Assembly (NCBI GenBank): GCA_963666295.1
Contig: OY762707.1
Location: 1,364,001-1,428,000, forward strand
DNA: 64,000 bases
Direction of reading: 5' to 3'
Origin: QZKY01 sp963666295
GTDB taxonomy: Bacteria; Pseudomonadota; Gammaproteobacteria; Burkholderiales; Burkholderiaceae_D
Position 1 is the stretch's first letter; every line of letters begins with the position of its first letter. Positions 1 through 9,424 of the stretch are shown piece by piece. The translations under genes and the position numbers were made by a program. Below the pieces are notes generated by a model, which did not search any database, was not told the DNA's origin, and saw only the letters and a list, made by a program, of their open reading frames with translations.

Positions 1-208
1 TATCGAGGTGCGTGCCGATGGTTTGCTGGTTGTCGGAGAGTATGGGATCAACCGCACGCTGTGCCGCAGCTTCCATCAGCGCAACCATGGCGGGCGTGGC
101 GAAAACCGGCATGCGCCCGCTGCCCATGTTTCTTGCGGTATGTGAATCACTGACAATCAGGTCTGCTGTGCCCGTCAGGCCGGGTTGAAGTGCATGATTA
201 TTCTTCAT
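1..208 (-). CDS. Hotdog-fold thioesterase, FlK-like (partial, N-terminus)
   Basis: Only the first 69 or so codons lie in the window; the gene runs off the left edge. The visible protein begins MKNNHALQPGLTG and carries the F-A-T-P-A-M-V-A-L-M-E segment (residues 36-46) and a later T-I-G-T-H-L segment. These are typical of the fluoroacetyl-CoA-type/YbgC-like hotdog thioesterases, which hydrolyse acyl-CoA thioesters in the cytoplasm. Thr38 and Glu46 match the catalytic Thr/Glu spacing of FlK. The ATG follows a GAGGG ribosome site and overlaps the end of the preceding ABC-binding-protein gene by 11 bases, so the two are probably translationally coupled. The substrate cannot be told from this fragment. 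Confidence 0.75.
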   Translation of the reverse strand, partial: MKNNHALQPGLTGTADLIVSDSHTARNMGSGRMPVFATPAMVALMEAAAQRAVDPILSDNQQTIGTHLD

Positions 209-2045
209 TGCTGCCCTCATGTGTGGTGGTCGTTTGGGTAGGTGCCATGTCAATATATTGCCAGTCAGATGGCATGATCGGGTGTTTTTTGAAGCCAAGC
301 ACCCAGGGTTGCACCAGCCAGTTGCGTACACGGGAGACATGTACCGACCATGCGGTGTCGGCTTCCATCTGGCGATTCATCTGCCGGTACAGTTCATTGC
401 GCGCCCGTCCGGGCGGAAGCGCCATGGCTTGACGATATAGCGCATCATAGTTTTCCGATTGATAGCAGCCATGATTGCCACGCCCGGCATTGGGGCCATA
501 CAGCAGTTGCAGGAAGTTTTCGCCTTCCGGGTAGTCTGCATGCCAGGCACTGCCCCACATCATCAGACGGCACTCGCTGGCGGCTTTCAGGTTGTCGGCA
601 AAATTGCCCACCATGAATTTCACGCGCAGTCCGATCGCATCCAAGCTACGCTTCCAGATTTCAGACACGATCTTCGCGCTGCTGCCGGGGCTGGTGTGGA
701 TTTCCAGGATCAAGGGGTTCCCATTCGGCAGGGTGCGAAAACCATCTTTCCCGCGCTGGTAACCGTACTGATCCAGCAATCTGTTCGCCAGTTCTGGCTC
801 GTAGCCAATGCTGCTGCGGTAGTTTGGGTCATGACCGGCGACGCCGGCTGGAACGATCATTTCCGCTTTGGTGGCTTGCCCCCGGCGCAACAGTGCAATT
901 TCATCCTCAACCTTATAGGCCATCGCAATGGCGCGGCGTAACGCATTATTTTCCGGCTCGAAACCGCCAAGGAGCGGGTCGCGGAAGTTGAATAGCGTGT
1001 ACGTAATTTCCGGCTCCACCATACGCATCAGACGCAGGCCTTTGGAAGCAAACTCGGGCTTCAGGTGTGGGCCATCCAGCACTTGCGGGGCAGCAAATTG
1101 CGGTAGTTTGTCGAAGTCGATCTTGCCTTGCCGGAATGCCAGCCAGCGTGACTGTTCCTCTTCAATAATGGCGATTTCAACACGCCCGATTTGCGGCATG
1201 TGCTTGCCGCGCATTTCGCGCACCAGTTGCACATCATGCGGATCGGATGACGGCTCAAAATCCCAGATGAAACCGCGATAGTGCGGGTTGGCCTCCAGCA
1301 CGATCTTGCTGCGCGGTACATACTGCTTCAACTGGTAGGGTCCGGTGCCGACCGGGTGTTGCCCGCTTTGTGCGCCGTAATGTTCGATGACCTCACGTGC
1401 GACGGCGGCCAGCCCGCCGTAGGCGAGGACATACAGAAAGTTGGGGTCGGGTCGTGTGAGTCGAATGCGCAGCGTGTATTGGTCGGGCGTTTGCAGGCCT
1501 TCAATCGGGGCGTCGTAATCAAAATGTCCGGTTTTCCTTGCCTGATTGGTCAGGGCATCCAGGCCGACAATTTTGCCTTCTACGAATCCGGCTGAGGGTG
1601 AGCGGTTGGCCGGGTCCATCAGGCGCTTGATTGAGTAAGCGAAATCTGCTGCGGTCAGTTCGCGCTTCTTTCCATCAAATGCCGGGTCGGGCGTGAAATA
1701 GATGCCGCGCTTGAGGCGAAAGGTATAGGTTTTGTTCCCGTTAGTGGCCAGCGGCATGGCCTCAATCACGTTGGGTACCAGTTTGGCGGGGCGCGCGAGG
1801 TAGTCGTAAGTCAGCAGGGTGTCGAAAATCGCATCGGCAATCCAGCCGGAGTAGTAGTTCTGGGTGCGCGCCATGTCAAAGCCATCGTCAGCGGCTTCAA
1901 AAACCGTATGAACGACTTTGTTCAAATCGGCAGATAAAGTCGCACTGGAAACGCATGGAAGCAGCAAAGCGGCAATGAGGCACTGTCTCCATGCCGCGAT
2001 TACTTTTCTCAATAATGATAATGAAAACCGGAGGGTGCGTTGCAT
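198..2045 (-). CDS. ABC transporter solute-binding protein, family 5 (peptide/nickel type)
   Basis: Periplasmic binding protein of the oligopeptide/nickel SBP_bac_5 family, 615 residues, longer than the usual 500-550. The chosen ATG gives a signal peptide (basic start MQRTLRF, hydrophobic stretch ending LLLPCVSSA). An upstream in-frame start would only add a non-hydrophobic leader. The body shows the family layout: the early A-D-A-I-F-D-T-L-L segment, the T-A-A-D-F-A-Y-S-I-K-R-L segment, and G-T-G-P-Y near residue 270. The C-terminal part contains the W-H-A-D-Y-P-E-G-E-N-F segment usual for the hinge and ligand face. No permease or ATPase gene is visible; they may lie beyond the window or elsewhere. 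Ligand unknown. It is divergent from ribF. Confidence 0.85.
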   Translation of the reverse strand: MQRTLRFSLSLLRKVIAAWRQCLIAALLLPCVSSATLSADLNKVVHTVFEAADDGFDMARTQNYYSGWIADAIFDTLLTYDYLARPAKLVPNVIEAMPLATNGNKTYTFRLKRGIYFTPDPAFDGKKRELTAADFAYSIKRLMDPANRSPSAGFVEGKIVGLDALTNQARKTGHFDYDAPIEGLQTPDQYTLRIRLTRPDPNFLYVLAYGGLAAVAREVIEHYGAQSGQHPVGTGPYQLKQYVPRSKIVLEANPHYRGFIWDFEPSSDPHDVQLVREMRGKHMPQIGRVEIAIIEEEQSRWLAFRQGKIDFDKLPQFAAPQVLDGPHLKPEFASKGLRLMRMVEPEITYTLFNFRDPLLGGFEPENNALRRAIAMAYKVEDEIALLRRGQATKAEMIVPAGVAGHDPNYRSSIGYEPELANRLLDQYGYQRGKDGFRTLPNGNPLILEIHTSPGSSAKIVSEIWKRSLDAIGLRVKFMVGNFADNLKAASECRLMMWGSAWHADYPEGENFLQLLYGPNAGRGNHGCYQSENYDALYRQAMALPPGRARNELYRQMNRQMEADTAWSVHVSRVRNWLVQPWVLGFKKHPIMPSDWQYIDMAPTQTTTTHEGSNEE

Positions 2046-2130
2046 GGCGAACTTGATTCCATTCACAATACGGTCAGTAGATATAAAGCATTTATAATCG
2101 CATGTTTGCAGGCGGGTTTTCCATTCCACC

Positions 2131-3105
2131 ATGAAAGTATTTCGCGATCTTCCACCTCTTGCGGTTCGCAGGCCTTGTGCGTTGGCGATTGGCAACTTTG
2201 ATGGCGTGCATCGTGGGCACAAGCAAATGCTTGCGCAAGTACGAGAAGCGGCGGCACGCCTGAGCCTTGACGCTGCCGTACTGACATTTCAGCCCCATCC
2301 GCGGGAATATTTTGCGCATCTCGCTGATGAGCCTTCTCAAGTGCCGCCAGCGATTGCCAATTTGCGCGACAAGCTGCATGCCTTTGCCGAAGCAGGCATG
2401 AATCGTGTGATCGTGGCGCATTTCACCGCCCATTTTGCTTCGCTTTCGGAGCAGGATTTCGTCAAAAAAATGCTGGTTGAGGGCTTGCAGGTGAAGTGGC
2501 TGATCGTGGGCGAAGACTTTTGTTACGGCGCAGGGCGCGATGGCAATGTCGCCTCCCTGCAGCAGGCGGGGCAACGATACGGTTTTCAGGTAGAGGTGCT
2601 ACGGGATGTCTTGCACGAGGGTGAGCGCATTTCGTCATCAGCCGTGCGTCGCGCTTTGCAAAGCAGCGATTTCGACCAGGCGGCGGCACTGCTTGGGCAG
2701 CCTTATTACCTTTCCGGTCGTGTGATTCATGGCGAAAAGCTGGGGCGAACCTTGGGTTTTCCAACCATGAATTTGCGCATCGCGCAGCGACGCCCGGTTC
2801 TGTCCGGCGTGTTTGTGACGCGGGTGCATGGCCTGGCGGCGCGGCCACTGGACGCCGTTTCCTGCATTGGGCCACGGCCATCGGTGCGTAACAGTAGTCG
2901 CCATTTGCTGGAGACGCATGTTTTTGATTTCGATCAGATTTGCTATGGCAAGCTGATTCGTATCGAGTTTTTGCACAAATTGCGCGATTATCAAAAGTTC
3001 GACGGTTTACCGGCGCTGCAGGCGGCGATTCGTCGCGATTCGGAAAATGCGCGCGCCTTTTTCGAAAAAGCCGCCAACAAAATTGATCACGAGCCGCAAA
3101 TTTAG
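2131..3105 (+). CDS. ribF: Bifunctional riboflavin kinase / FAD synthetase
   Basis: Makes FMN from riboflavin and then FAD, using ATP, in the cytoplasm. The 324-residue length is normal. The N-terminal nucleotidyltransferase domain has the G-N-F-D-G-V-H-R-G-H motif at about residues 22-31 and the I-S-S-S-A-V-R segment. The C-terminal flavokinase domain has the G-R-T-L-G-F-P-T-M-N-L motif and ends with the usual K-L-R-D-Y-Q-K-F-D...I-R-R-D-S-E helix region. It starts the series ribF-ileS-lspA-coaBC-dut, an arrangement common in proteobacteria. A TATAAT-like -10 lies at 2093-2098 with no good -35, so a promoter there is only suggested. Confidence 0.96.
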   Translation: MKVFRDLPPLAVRRPCALAIGNFDGVHRGHKQMLAQVREAAARLSLDAAVLTFQPHPREYFAHLADEPSQVPPAIANLRDKLHAFAEAGMNRVIVAHFTAHFASLSEQDFVKKMLVEGLQVKWLIVGEDFCYGAGRDGNVASLQQAGQRYGFQVEVLRDVLHEGERISSSAVRRALQSSDFDQAAALLGQPYYLSGRVIHGEKLGRTLGFPTMNLRIAQRRPVLSGVFVTRVHGLAARPLDAVSCIGPRPSVRNSSRHLLETHVFDFDQICYGKLIRIEFLHKLRDYQKFDGLPALQAAIRRDSENARAFFEKAANKIDHEPQI

Positions 3106-3175
3106 CGGCAGCCCTTTTTTATCGCTGTAGAATCATTGGTTTGATGAGCAGCAGAGCATTTCACCAACAATAATC

Positions 3176-6073
3176 ATGTCCAAAAAGCACCAAGACAAAT
3201 CAGCAGAAAAATCGAACAAGGCTTACCCGGTCAACATGATCGAGACGCCGTTCCCGATGCGTGGCAACCTGTCCAAGCGCGAACCGCAATGGGTTGCACA
3301 GTGGCAGGAGAAAAAAATCTATGAGCGCATTCGCAAGGCGGCACAAGGGAGGCCCAAATTCATTTTGCATGATGGCCCGCCGTATGCGAATGGGGATATT
3401 CATATTGGCCATGCGGTGAACAAGATTCTGAAGGATATCGTGGTCAAGAGCCGCAGCATGGCGGGCTTTGATGCGCATTACGTGCCGGGCTGGGATTGCC
3501 ACGGCATGCCGATTGAAATCCAGATTGAAAAGCAGTTCGGCAAGCATTTGCCGGTGGCCGAGGTGCAAAGCAAGGCGCGTACGTATGCGGCCGAGCAGGT
3601 GGCGCGCCAGAAAAAGGACTTCATCCGTTTGGGCGTGCTGGGTGAGTGGGATAACCCGTATCTGACGATGAATTACCAGAACGAGGCCGATGAACTGCGT
3701 GCGCTCGGAAAGCTGATCGAAAAGGGTTATATTTATCGCGGTTTGAAGCCGGTCAACTGGTGTTTTGATTGCGGTTCGGCGCTGGCCGAGGCGGAAGTGG
3801 AATATCAGGACAAGCGTGACCCGGAAATCGACGTTGGTTTTGCCTTCGCCGAGCATGAAAAAATTGCGGCGGCGTTCGGCCTCGCCAAACTGCCGACCGA
3901 TCAGGGGCAGATTGTGATCTGGACCACGACGCCCTGGACGATTCCCTCCAATCAGGCGCTGAACGTACACCCGGAAATCGACTATGCGCTAATGGAAACC
4001 GAGAAAGGCCTGTTGATTCTGGCGGAACAGCGGGCGATGTTTGCAGCGCCGGGTGATGCGCACAATTGCCACCTGCAAAAAATGTATGGCCTGGGAAAAT
4101 GGAGCAAGCTGGCCATTTGTAAAGGCGCAGCGCTGGAGGGTATCCAGTTCAAGCATCCACTGTATGACGCGCACGAAGCTTATCGCCGCCTGTCACCAGT
4201 TTACGCGGAAGAATACGTCACGCTGGATACCGGCACGGGCGTGGTGCACTCCGCGCCTGCCTACGGTGTGGATGACTTTTTGTCATGCAAGGCGCATGGC
4301 ATGCGGGATGAGGAAGTGCTGAATCCTGTCATGGGTGACGGGCACTATGCATCCTGGCTACCGTTGTTCGGCGGCATGACGATCTGGGACGCGTCGCGCC
4401 CGATTTGCGACAAGTTGCGCGAAATGGGCTCGCTGCTGAGCTTTGGTATGTCGTCACACAGCTACATGCATTGCTGGCGCCACAAGACGCCGATTGTGTA
4501 TCGTGCTACTTCGCAATGGTTTGCCAGCATGGATGTGGCGCCTAGAGATGGTGGTCCGTCTTTGCGTGAAACGGCATTGCAGGGGGTGGAGGAAACCGCG
4601 TTTTATCCGGCATGGGGCAAGGCACGGCTGCAAGCGATGATTGCCAACCGTCCAGACTGGACCTTGTCGCGTCAGCGCCAGTGGGGCGTGCCGATGGCCT
4701 TCTTCCTGCACAAGGAAACGGGCGCACTGCATCCGCGCACACCGGAATTGCTGGAACAGATTGCACAAAGGATCGAGCTGCGCGGGATTGAAGCGTGGCA
4801 GGAATTGCAGCCCGAAGATTTGCTGGGTGACGAAGCGGCGATGTATGAAAAGAACCGCGACACGCTGGACGTCTGGTTCGATTCCGGCATCACGCACCAG
4901 ACCGTGATGCGCGGCTCGCATGCCGAACAACACGGCTATCCGGCTGATCTGTATCTGGAAGGTTCGGATCAGCACCGCGGCTGGTTCCATTCTTCCCTGC
5001 TAACCTCTTCGATGCTGAACCGTAGCGCACCCTACAAGGCGCTGCTGACGCACGGTTTCGTCGTGGATGGCGATGGCAAGAAAATGTCCAAATCGGCGGG
5101 TAATGTGATTGCGCCGCAAAAAGTGTTCGATACGCTGGGTGCGGATATCTTGCGCCTTTGGGTGGCATCAACGGATTATTCCGGCGAACTCTCGATTTCC
5201 AATGAAATCCTGACGCGCGTGACCGATGCTTACCGCCGGATTCGCAATACGCTCCGATTCCTGCTTGCGAACACGTCTGATTTCGATCCAAAAGCCGATG
5301 CCTTGCCGATGCATGAACTGCTGGAACTGGATCGGCATGCCATTGCGAACATGGCGCAATTTCAGGCAGAAATCTTGCGCCACTACGAGGCGTATGAATT
5401 TCATCCGGTCGTGTCCAAGTTGCAGGCCTATTGCTCGGAAGATCTGGGCAGTTTCCACCTCGACATTCTGAAAGACCGCTTGTATACCTCGGGCGTGGTG
5501 TCCCAGGCGCGCCGCTCGGCGCAAACGTCCTTGTGGCATATCACGCACGCGTTGTTGCGCCTGATGGCACCGATCCTGTCGTTCACGGTGGAAGAGGCGT
5601 GGGAGGTATTTGCCGGGGAAACTGCGTATCAGGAAAGCGACGAGACGATTTTTACGCAACTGTTTTATCCGCTGCCGGAAATTGAGGATGGCGCGGCGCT
5701 ATTGGCAAAATACGCCAGCTTGCAGGAAATCCGTGCCGTCATTACCAAGCAACTCGAAGAGGTGCGCATGACCGGCGCGATCGGCTCGTCGCTGCAAGCT
5801 GAAGTCACGATCAAGGCCAGTGGCAACAAATTCAAATTGCTCGAGAGTTTGGACGAAGACTTGAAGTTTTTGTTCATCACGTCCAAAGTGACGCTGCGTG
5901 AAGTGGCGCAGGAATCGGAAGAAGCCATTGAGGTGACGCCTTCTTCCTTCCGGAAATGTGATCGTTGCTGGCACTTCCGGGAAGATGTCGGCATTGATCC
6001 GACGCACCCTGAAATTTGCGGCCGCTGCGTGAGCAATGTGTTCGGAGAAGGGGAAGAAAGAAAGTTTGCGTAA
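3176..6073 (+). CDS. ileS: Isoleucyl-tRNA synthetase
   Basis: Charges tRNA-Ile. The 965 residues fit the bacterial class I enzyme. The HIGH-type motif reads P-Y-A-N-G-D-I-H-I-G-H near residues 66-76, the KMSKS motif is present in D-G-K-K-M-S-K-S-A-G-N, and the W-T-T-T-P-W-T editing-domain segment is intact. The C-terminus carries the zinc-binding part C-D-R-C...C-G-R-C. It lies 70 bases downstream of ribF with a normal ATG start, followed by lspA. I see no leader structure that would regulate it. Confidence 0.98.
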   Translation: MSKKHQDKSAEKSNKAYPVNMIETPFPMRGNLSKREPQWVAQWQEKKIYERIRKAAQGRPKFILHDGPPYANGDIHIGHAVNKILKDIVVKSRSMAGFDAHYVPGWDCHGMPIEIQIEKQFGKHLPVAEVQSKARTYAAEQVARQKKDFIRLGVLGEWDNPYLTMNYQNEADELRALGKLIEKGYIYRGLKPVNWCFDCGSALAEAEVEYQDKRDPEIDVGFAFAEHEKIAAAFGLAKLPTDQGQIVIWTTTPWTIPSNQALNVHPEIDYALMETEKGLLILAEQRAMFAAPGDAHNCHLQKMYGLGKWSKLAICKGAALEGIQFKHPLYDAHEAYRRLSPVYAEEYVTLDTGTGVVHSAPAYGVDDFLSCKAHGMRDEEVLNPVMGDGHYASWLPLFGGMTIWDASRPICDKLREMGSLLSFGMSSHSYMHCWRHKTPIVYRATSQWFASMDVAPRDGGPSLRETALQGVEETAFYPAWGKARLQAMIANRPDWTLSRQRQWGVPMAFFLHKETGALHPRTPELLEQIAQRIELRGIEAWQELQPEDLLGDEAAMYEKNRDTLDVWFDSGITHQTVMRGSHAEQHGYPADLYLEGSDQHRGWFHSSLLTSSMLNRSAPYKALLTHGFVVDGDGKKMSKSAGNVIAPQKVFDTLGADILRLWVASTDYSGELSISNEILTRVTDAYRRIRNTLRFLLANTSDFDPKADALPMHELLELDRHAIANMAQFQAEILRHYEAYEFHPVVSKLQAYCSEDLGSFHLDILKDRLYTSGVVSQARRSAQTSLWHITHALLRLMAPILSFTVEEAWEVFAGETAYQESDETIFTQLFYPLPEIEDGAALLAKYASLQEIRAVITKQLEEVRMTGAIGSSLQAEVTIKASGNKFKLLESLDEDLKFLFITSKVTLREVAQESEEAIEVTPSSFRKCDRCWHFREDVGIDPTHPEICGRCVSNVFGEGEERKFA

Positions 6074-6166
6074 TTTCACGTATTTATGGAAGGCGCAGTG
6101 AACGGGTAGGTTTTTTTATAAAAGTTGTTAAAAGAGATTAATTTCGCTTATTTTTGGTTTTTTTGC

Positions 6167-6679
6167 ATGGTTGAAAGAATCCGGTTTTCCGCACGACGCA
6201 GCAGTATATGGCCTTGGCTTGCCATTGCCATTGCCATCGTATTGCTGGATCAGGTGAGCAAAATCATGATTGCGAAAGCCTTTTCCTATGGTGAGATAAG
6301 GCCTGTTCTGCCGTTTTTCAATCTGGTGCTGGTTCATAACAAAGGGGCGGCCTTCAGTTTTCTGGCTTCGCAATCTGGCTGGCAGCGCTATTTCTTTGCT
6401 GGTTTGGGTCTGCTGGCTTCTCTGTTCATGCTTTATCTGCTTAAACGGCATGCCGGCCAGCGGCTTTTCTGCTTTGCACTGGCTTTGATACTGGGTGGTG
6501 CCATCGGCAACAATCTGATCGACCGCCTTTTGTATGGTCATGTGATTGATTTTCTTGATATTCACGTTGCGGGCTGGCACTGGCCAGCTTTTAACGTGGC
6601 TGACAGCGCAATTTGCATCGGGGCGGCGCTGTTCGTGCTGGACGAGTTGCGGCGTTCAAAAAAGCGTCGGTTTGATTAA
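6167..6679 (+). CDS. lspA: Lipoprotein signal peptidase II
   Basis: Inner-membrane aspartic peptidase that removes signal peptides from diacylated prolipoproteins. I chose the ATG giving 170 residues, the normal family length; a TTG 42 bases upstream stays in frame but adds an unlikely leader. Four hydrophobic spans are visible. The conserved H-N-K-G-A-A-F segment is at about 57-63, and the two catalytic aspartates fall in G-N-N-L-I-D-R (Asp119) and F-N-V-A-D-S (Asp146). It sits between ileS and coaBC, whose start lies just 19 bases after its stop. A client lipoprotein (lipobox LTAC) is encoded three genes downstream. Confidence 0.96.
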   Translation: MVERIRFSARRSSIWPWLAIAIAIVLLDQVSKIMIAKAFSYGEIRPVLPFFNLVLVHNKGAAFSFLASQSGWQRYFFAGLGLLASLFMLYLLKRHAGQRLFCFALALILGGAIGNNLIDRLLYGHVIDFLDIHVAGWHWPAFNVADSAICIGAALFVLDELRRSKKRRFD

Positions 6680-6698
6680 CGCTGATCTTGGGTTTGAT

Positions 6699-7883
6699 AT
6701 GGAACTTGCAGGGAAAAACATCCTTCTTGGTCTGACAGGCGGCATCGCCTGCTACAAAAGCGCGGAATTTGCGCGTGCGATGATTCGGGCCGGTGCGACG
6801 GTCAATGTCATCATGTCGAGGGGCGCGACCCAATTCATTACGCCGATCACGATGCAGGCACTGACCGGCAACCCGGTTTATTCTGACCAATGGGATGTGA
6901 CGAACAACATGGCGCATATCGCACTGACGCGCGATGCGGATGCCTTTGTTATCGCACCCTGTACAACCAATTTCATCGGCAAGCTGGCAAACGGACTGGC
7001 AGACGACTTGCTGTCGTCGATGTGCATGGCCCGTCCGGCAGCCTTGCCGTTTATGGTGGCCCCGGCGATGAATGTCGAAATGTGGCAAAAACCGGCGACG
7101 CAACGCAATATTGCGCAGTTGAGAGAAGACGGCGTCGGCATTCTCGGTCCGGCTGCGGGTGAACAGGCGTGCGGTGATGTCGGCATGGGGAGAATGCTGG
7201 AGCCGTCCGAATTACTGGAAGAGCTTGTGGCTGCCTTGCAACCCAAAGTGCTGGCAGGCAAGCGCGTACTGGTGACGGCCGGGCCGACTTTCGAGCCGAT
7301 AGATCCGGTACGCGGCATTACCAATCATTCTTCCGGCAAGATGGGCTATGCGGTCGCGCGTGCTGCACGCGAGGCGGGCGCAGAAGTGACGCTGGTGTCT
7401 GGCCCAACCGCGCTGACAACGCCGCGGGGCGTCATGCGGATTGACGTGCGCACGGCGCAGGAAATGTTTGATGCGGTGATGGCGCAAGTTGATGGGCAGG
7501 ATCTGTTTGTTGCGGTCGCGGCGGTTGCGGACTGGCGCGTGGCGAATGCGAGTGAGCAGAAAATGAAGAAGGCGGGGCCGGATAACACACCGCAACTCAC
7601 GTTTGCGCAAAATCCGGATATTCTGGCGTCGGTTGCCGCGCTACCGAGCCGACCTTACTGCGTCGGCTTTGCGGCGGAATCGGAAAATCTGCTGGAATAC
7701 GGCGAGCAAAAACGGCAGAAGAAAAATATCCCGCTGCTGGTGGGCAATATCGGCCATGAAACTTTTGGTCTGGATGAAAACACACTGGTGTTGTTTGATG
7801 ATCAGGGCCACATTGAATTGCCCAAGGCAGACAAGCAACAGCTGGCGCGCCAATTGATTGCGAATATCGCACCACGAATTTAG
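6699..7883 (+). CDS. coaBC: Phosphopantothenoylcysteine decarboxylase / phosphopantothenate-cysteine ligase
   Basis: Bifunctional flavoprotein for two steps of coenzyme A synthesis: it joins cysteine to 4'-phosphopantothenate (CoaB) and decarboxylates the product (CoaC). The 394-residue length is normal. The CoaC half shows G-G-I-A-C-Y-K-S, the N-N-M-A-H-I active-site histidine region, A-P-C-T-T-N and A-P-A-M-N-V-E-M-W. The CoaB half starts near residue 185 with V-T-A-G-P-T-F-E-P-I-D-P-V-R, followed by T-N-H-S-S-G-K-M-G. The ATG start at M-E-L-A-G-K is preferred; the open frame extends upstream into lspA but without family similarity. Confidence 0.97.
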   Translation: MELAGKNILLGLTGGIACYKSAEFARAMIRAGATVNVIMSRGATQFITPITMQALTGNPVYSDQWDVTNNMAHIALTRDADAFVIAPCTTNFIGKLANGLADDLLSSMCMARPAALPFMVAPAMNVEMWQKPATQRNIAQLREDGVGILGPAAGEQACGDVGMGRMLEPSELLEELVAALQPKVLAGKRVLVTAGPTFEPIDPVRGITNHSSGKMGYAVARAAREAGAEVTLVSGPTALTTPRGVMRIDVRTAQEMFDAVMAQVDGQDLFVAVAAVADWRVANASEQKMKKAGPDNTPQLTFAQNPDILASVAALPSRPYCVGFAAESENLLEYGEQKRQKKNIPLLVGNIGHETFGLDENTLVLFDDQGHIELPKADKQQLARQLIANIAPRI

Positions 7884-7895
7884 GGCAGGAGCAGT

Positions 7896-8345
7896 ATGGA
7901 AACCATTGATGTAAAAATTCTCGACGGGCGCATGGCTGAGCAACTGCCGACGTATGGCACGCCCGGCAGTGCCGGACTCGATTTGCGCGCATGTCTAGGC
8001 GAACCGCTGGAGATCAAGCCAGGTGAAACGCATTTGATCCCGACCGGACTGGCGATCCATATTGCTGACCCCGGTTATGCGGCGATGATCTTGCCCCGTA
8101 GCGGCTTGGGCCACAAACACGGCATTGTGCTGGGCAATCTGGTTGGTCTGATTGATTCCGATTACCAGGGAGAGTTGATGGTTTCCACCTGGAATCGTGG
8201 TGATACGTCATTTACCTTGAATCCGATGGAGCGGCTTGCCCAACTGGTGATTGTGCCCGTGAAGCAAGTGAGCTTTCGCGTTGTAGAAGAATTCGGCGAC
8301 AGCGAGCGCGGCGCCGGCGGTTTTGGAAGTACCGGAAAGTCGTAA
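7896..8345 (+). CDS. dut: Deoxyuridine 5'-triphosphate nucleotidohydrolase (dUTPase)
   Basis: Hydrolyses dUTP to dUMP and pyrophosphate, keeping uracil out of DNA and feeding dTMP synthesis. It is a 149-residue trimeric dUTPase with all five motifs visible: G-S-A-G-L-D-L-R-A, P-R-S-G-L-G-H-K-H-G, G-L-I-D-S-D-Y-Q-G-E-L, E-R-L-A-Q-L-V and the C-terminal R-G-A-G-G-F-G-S-T-G. It starts 12 bases after coaBC behind a GGAG ribosome site. The coaBC-dut pairing is widespread in proteobacteria. Confidence 0.98.
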   Translation: METIDVKILDGRMAEQLPTYGTPGSAGLDLRACLGEPLEIKPGETHLIPTGLAIHIADPGYAAMILPRSGLGHKHGIVLGNLVGLIDSDYQGELMVSTWNRGDTSFTLNPMERLAQLVIVPVKQVSFRVVEEFGDSERGAGGFGSTGKS

Positions 8346-8347
8346 AC

Positions 8348-9391
8348 ATGTATCATTTGGCTCGCCGCTGGATTCGGCGAAGCGGCATCTTCTGTCTGGT
8401 CATTGCGCTACTGACCGCGTGTACGGTTACCGCGCCGGTCAAAGAGCAGCCTGTTGAAGAAATGGTCATTCCTGCTCACAGCTCGGCAAGCGTTGCGACG
8501 CCGGCCAGCTTGCGCACGCTGGCGCGTATGCAACAGCGGTTGGATGAGGTGGCGGCCCCCTTGCTGTTGCAAAATACTGTTGCGTGCAAGCGTAATGCGC
8601 GCAATTTGCTGGGTTTTACCGCTAAAAATCGTTATTCCTATTCAAGTGATTTGTCGGAGATGGCGGCAACGGCGCTCGGCCTGAGTGAGCACTTGCAAAT
8701 TACCAGCGTCATGCCAGACAGTGGTGCCGCGCGCGTCGGGTTGCAGCGCGGAGACAGATTGCTGGCAGTCGCAGGAATACCCGTGCCACAAGGTGAAGAA
8801 GCGGAATATCGGGCACCCGCATTTCTGGCGCCACACCTGCTTGGTGATGCGAATTTGCCGCTGACGGTTCAGCGCGGCAAAAAGCGGATCAGCGTCCGGT
8901 TGCCCCTGACGCGTGCTTGCGGCTTTTCGGTGGAGTTGGGCAATTCCGATGAAGTCAATTTTTTTGTCGATGGGCAACGCATCATGGTTACGCGCGGCAT
9001 AATGCAATTTGCCCGTACGGACGACGAACTGGCTTATGTGATCGCCAAGGGCATGGCGCACAATGTGCTGCAACATCCGCAGCAATTGAAGATGGTCAAG
9101 GCGGCACATGAGCGCATGAATGATTTGCATGTTGGCACAACGCGCGATTCATCCTCCAATGCTTCGCGCCTGATGCCCGTGCCGAGTGACAAGGATGTGC
9201 TGGCAGACCGCTTGTCGCTGTATATGCTGGTGCGGGCCGGGTATGACATTGATGCCGCCCCTTCATTCTGGCAGCGTCTGGCCAATAGTTCGACGGCAAA
9301 ATGTTTCACATCCTTGCATCCGGCAACCGACACGCGCCTGAATGCGATGAGAAAAACTTTGTACGACATCAAACTGGCGCGCATACGCTGA
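8348..9391 (+). CDS. PDZ and M48-like lipoprotein with degenerate metal site
   Basis: A 347-residue lipoprotein: the signal peptide ends in the lipobox L-L-T-A-C with Cys25 as the lipidated residue. Residues about 110-180 look like a PDZ domain (V-M-P-D-S-G-A-A-R-V-G-L-Q-R-G-D). The C-terminal part resembles M48 metallopeptidases of the BepA/Oma1 type, with the order helix-HEXXH-ExxxD-(A-D-R)-H-P. However, the HEXXH position reads K-G-M-A-H (234-238) and the third-ligand ExxxD position begins with Asp283. Two of three zinc ligands and the catalytic Glu are therefore altered, so I infer a non-catalytic protein, perhaps an envelope chaperone or scaffold. It starts 2 bases after the dut stop, so it is probably in the same operon. 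Confidence 0.7.
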   Translation: MYHLARRWIRRSGIFCLVIALLTACTVTAPVKEQPVEEMVIPAHSSASVATPASLRTLARMQQRLDEVAAPLLLQNTVACKRNARNLLGFTAKNRYSYSSDLSEMAATALGLSEHLQITSVMPDSGAARVGLQRGDRLLAVAGIPVPQGEEAEYRAPAFLAPHLLGDANLPLTVQRGKKRISVRLPLTRACGFSVELGNSDEVNFFVDGQRIMVTRGIMQFARTDDELAYVIAKGMAHNVLQHPQQLKMVKAAHERMNDLHVGTTRDSSSNASRLMPVPSDKDVLADRLSLYMLVRAGYDIDAAPSFWQRLANSSTAKCFTSLHPATDTRLNAMRKTLYDIKLARIR

Positions 9392-9424
9392 AAACCTTGA
9401 CCTGCCAAGGGCGATCTTCGCAAC

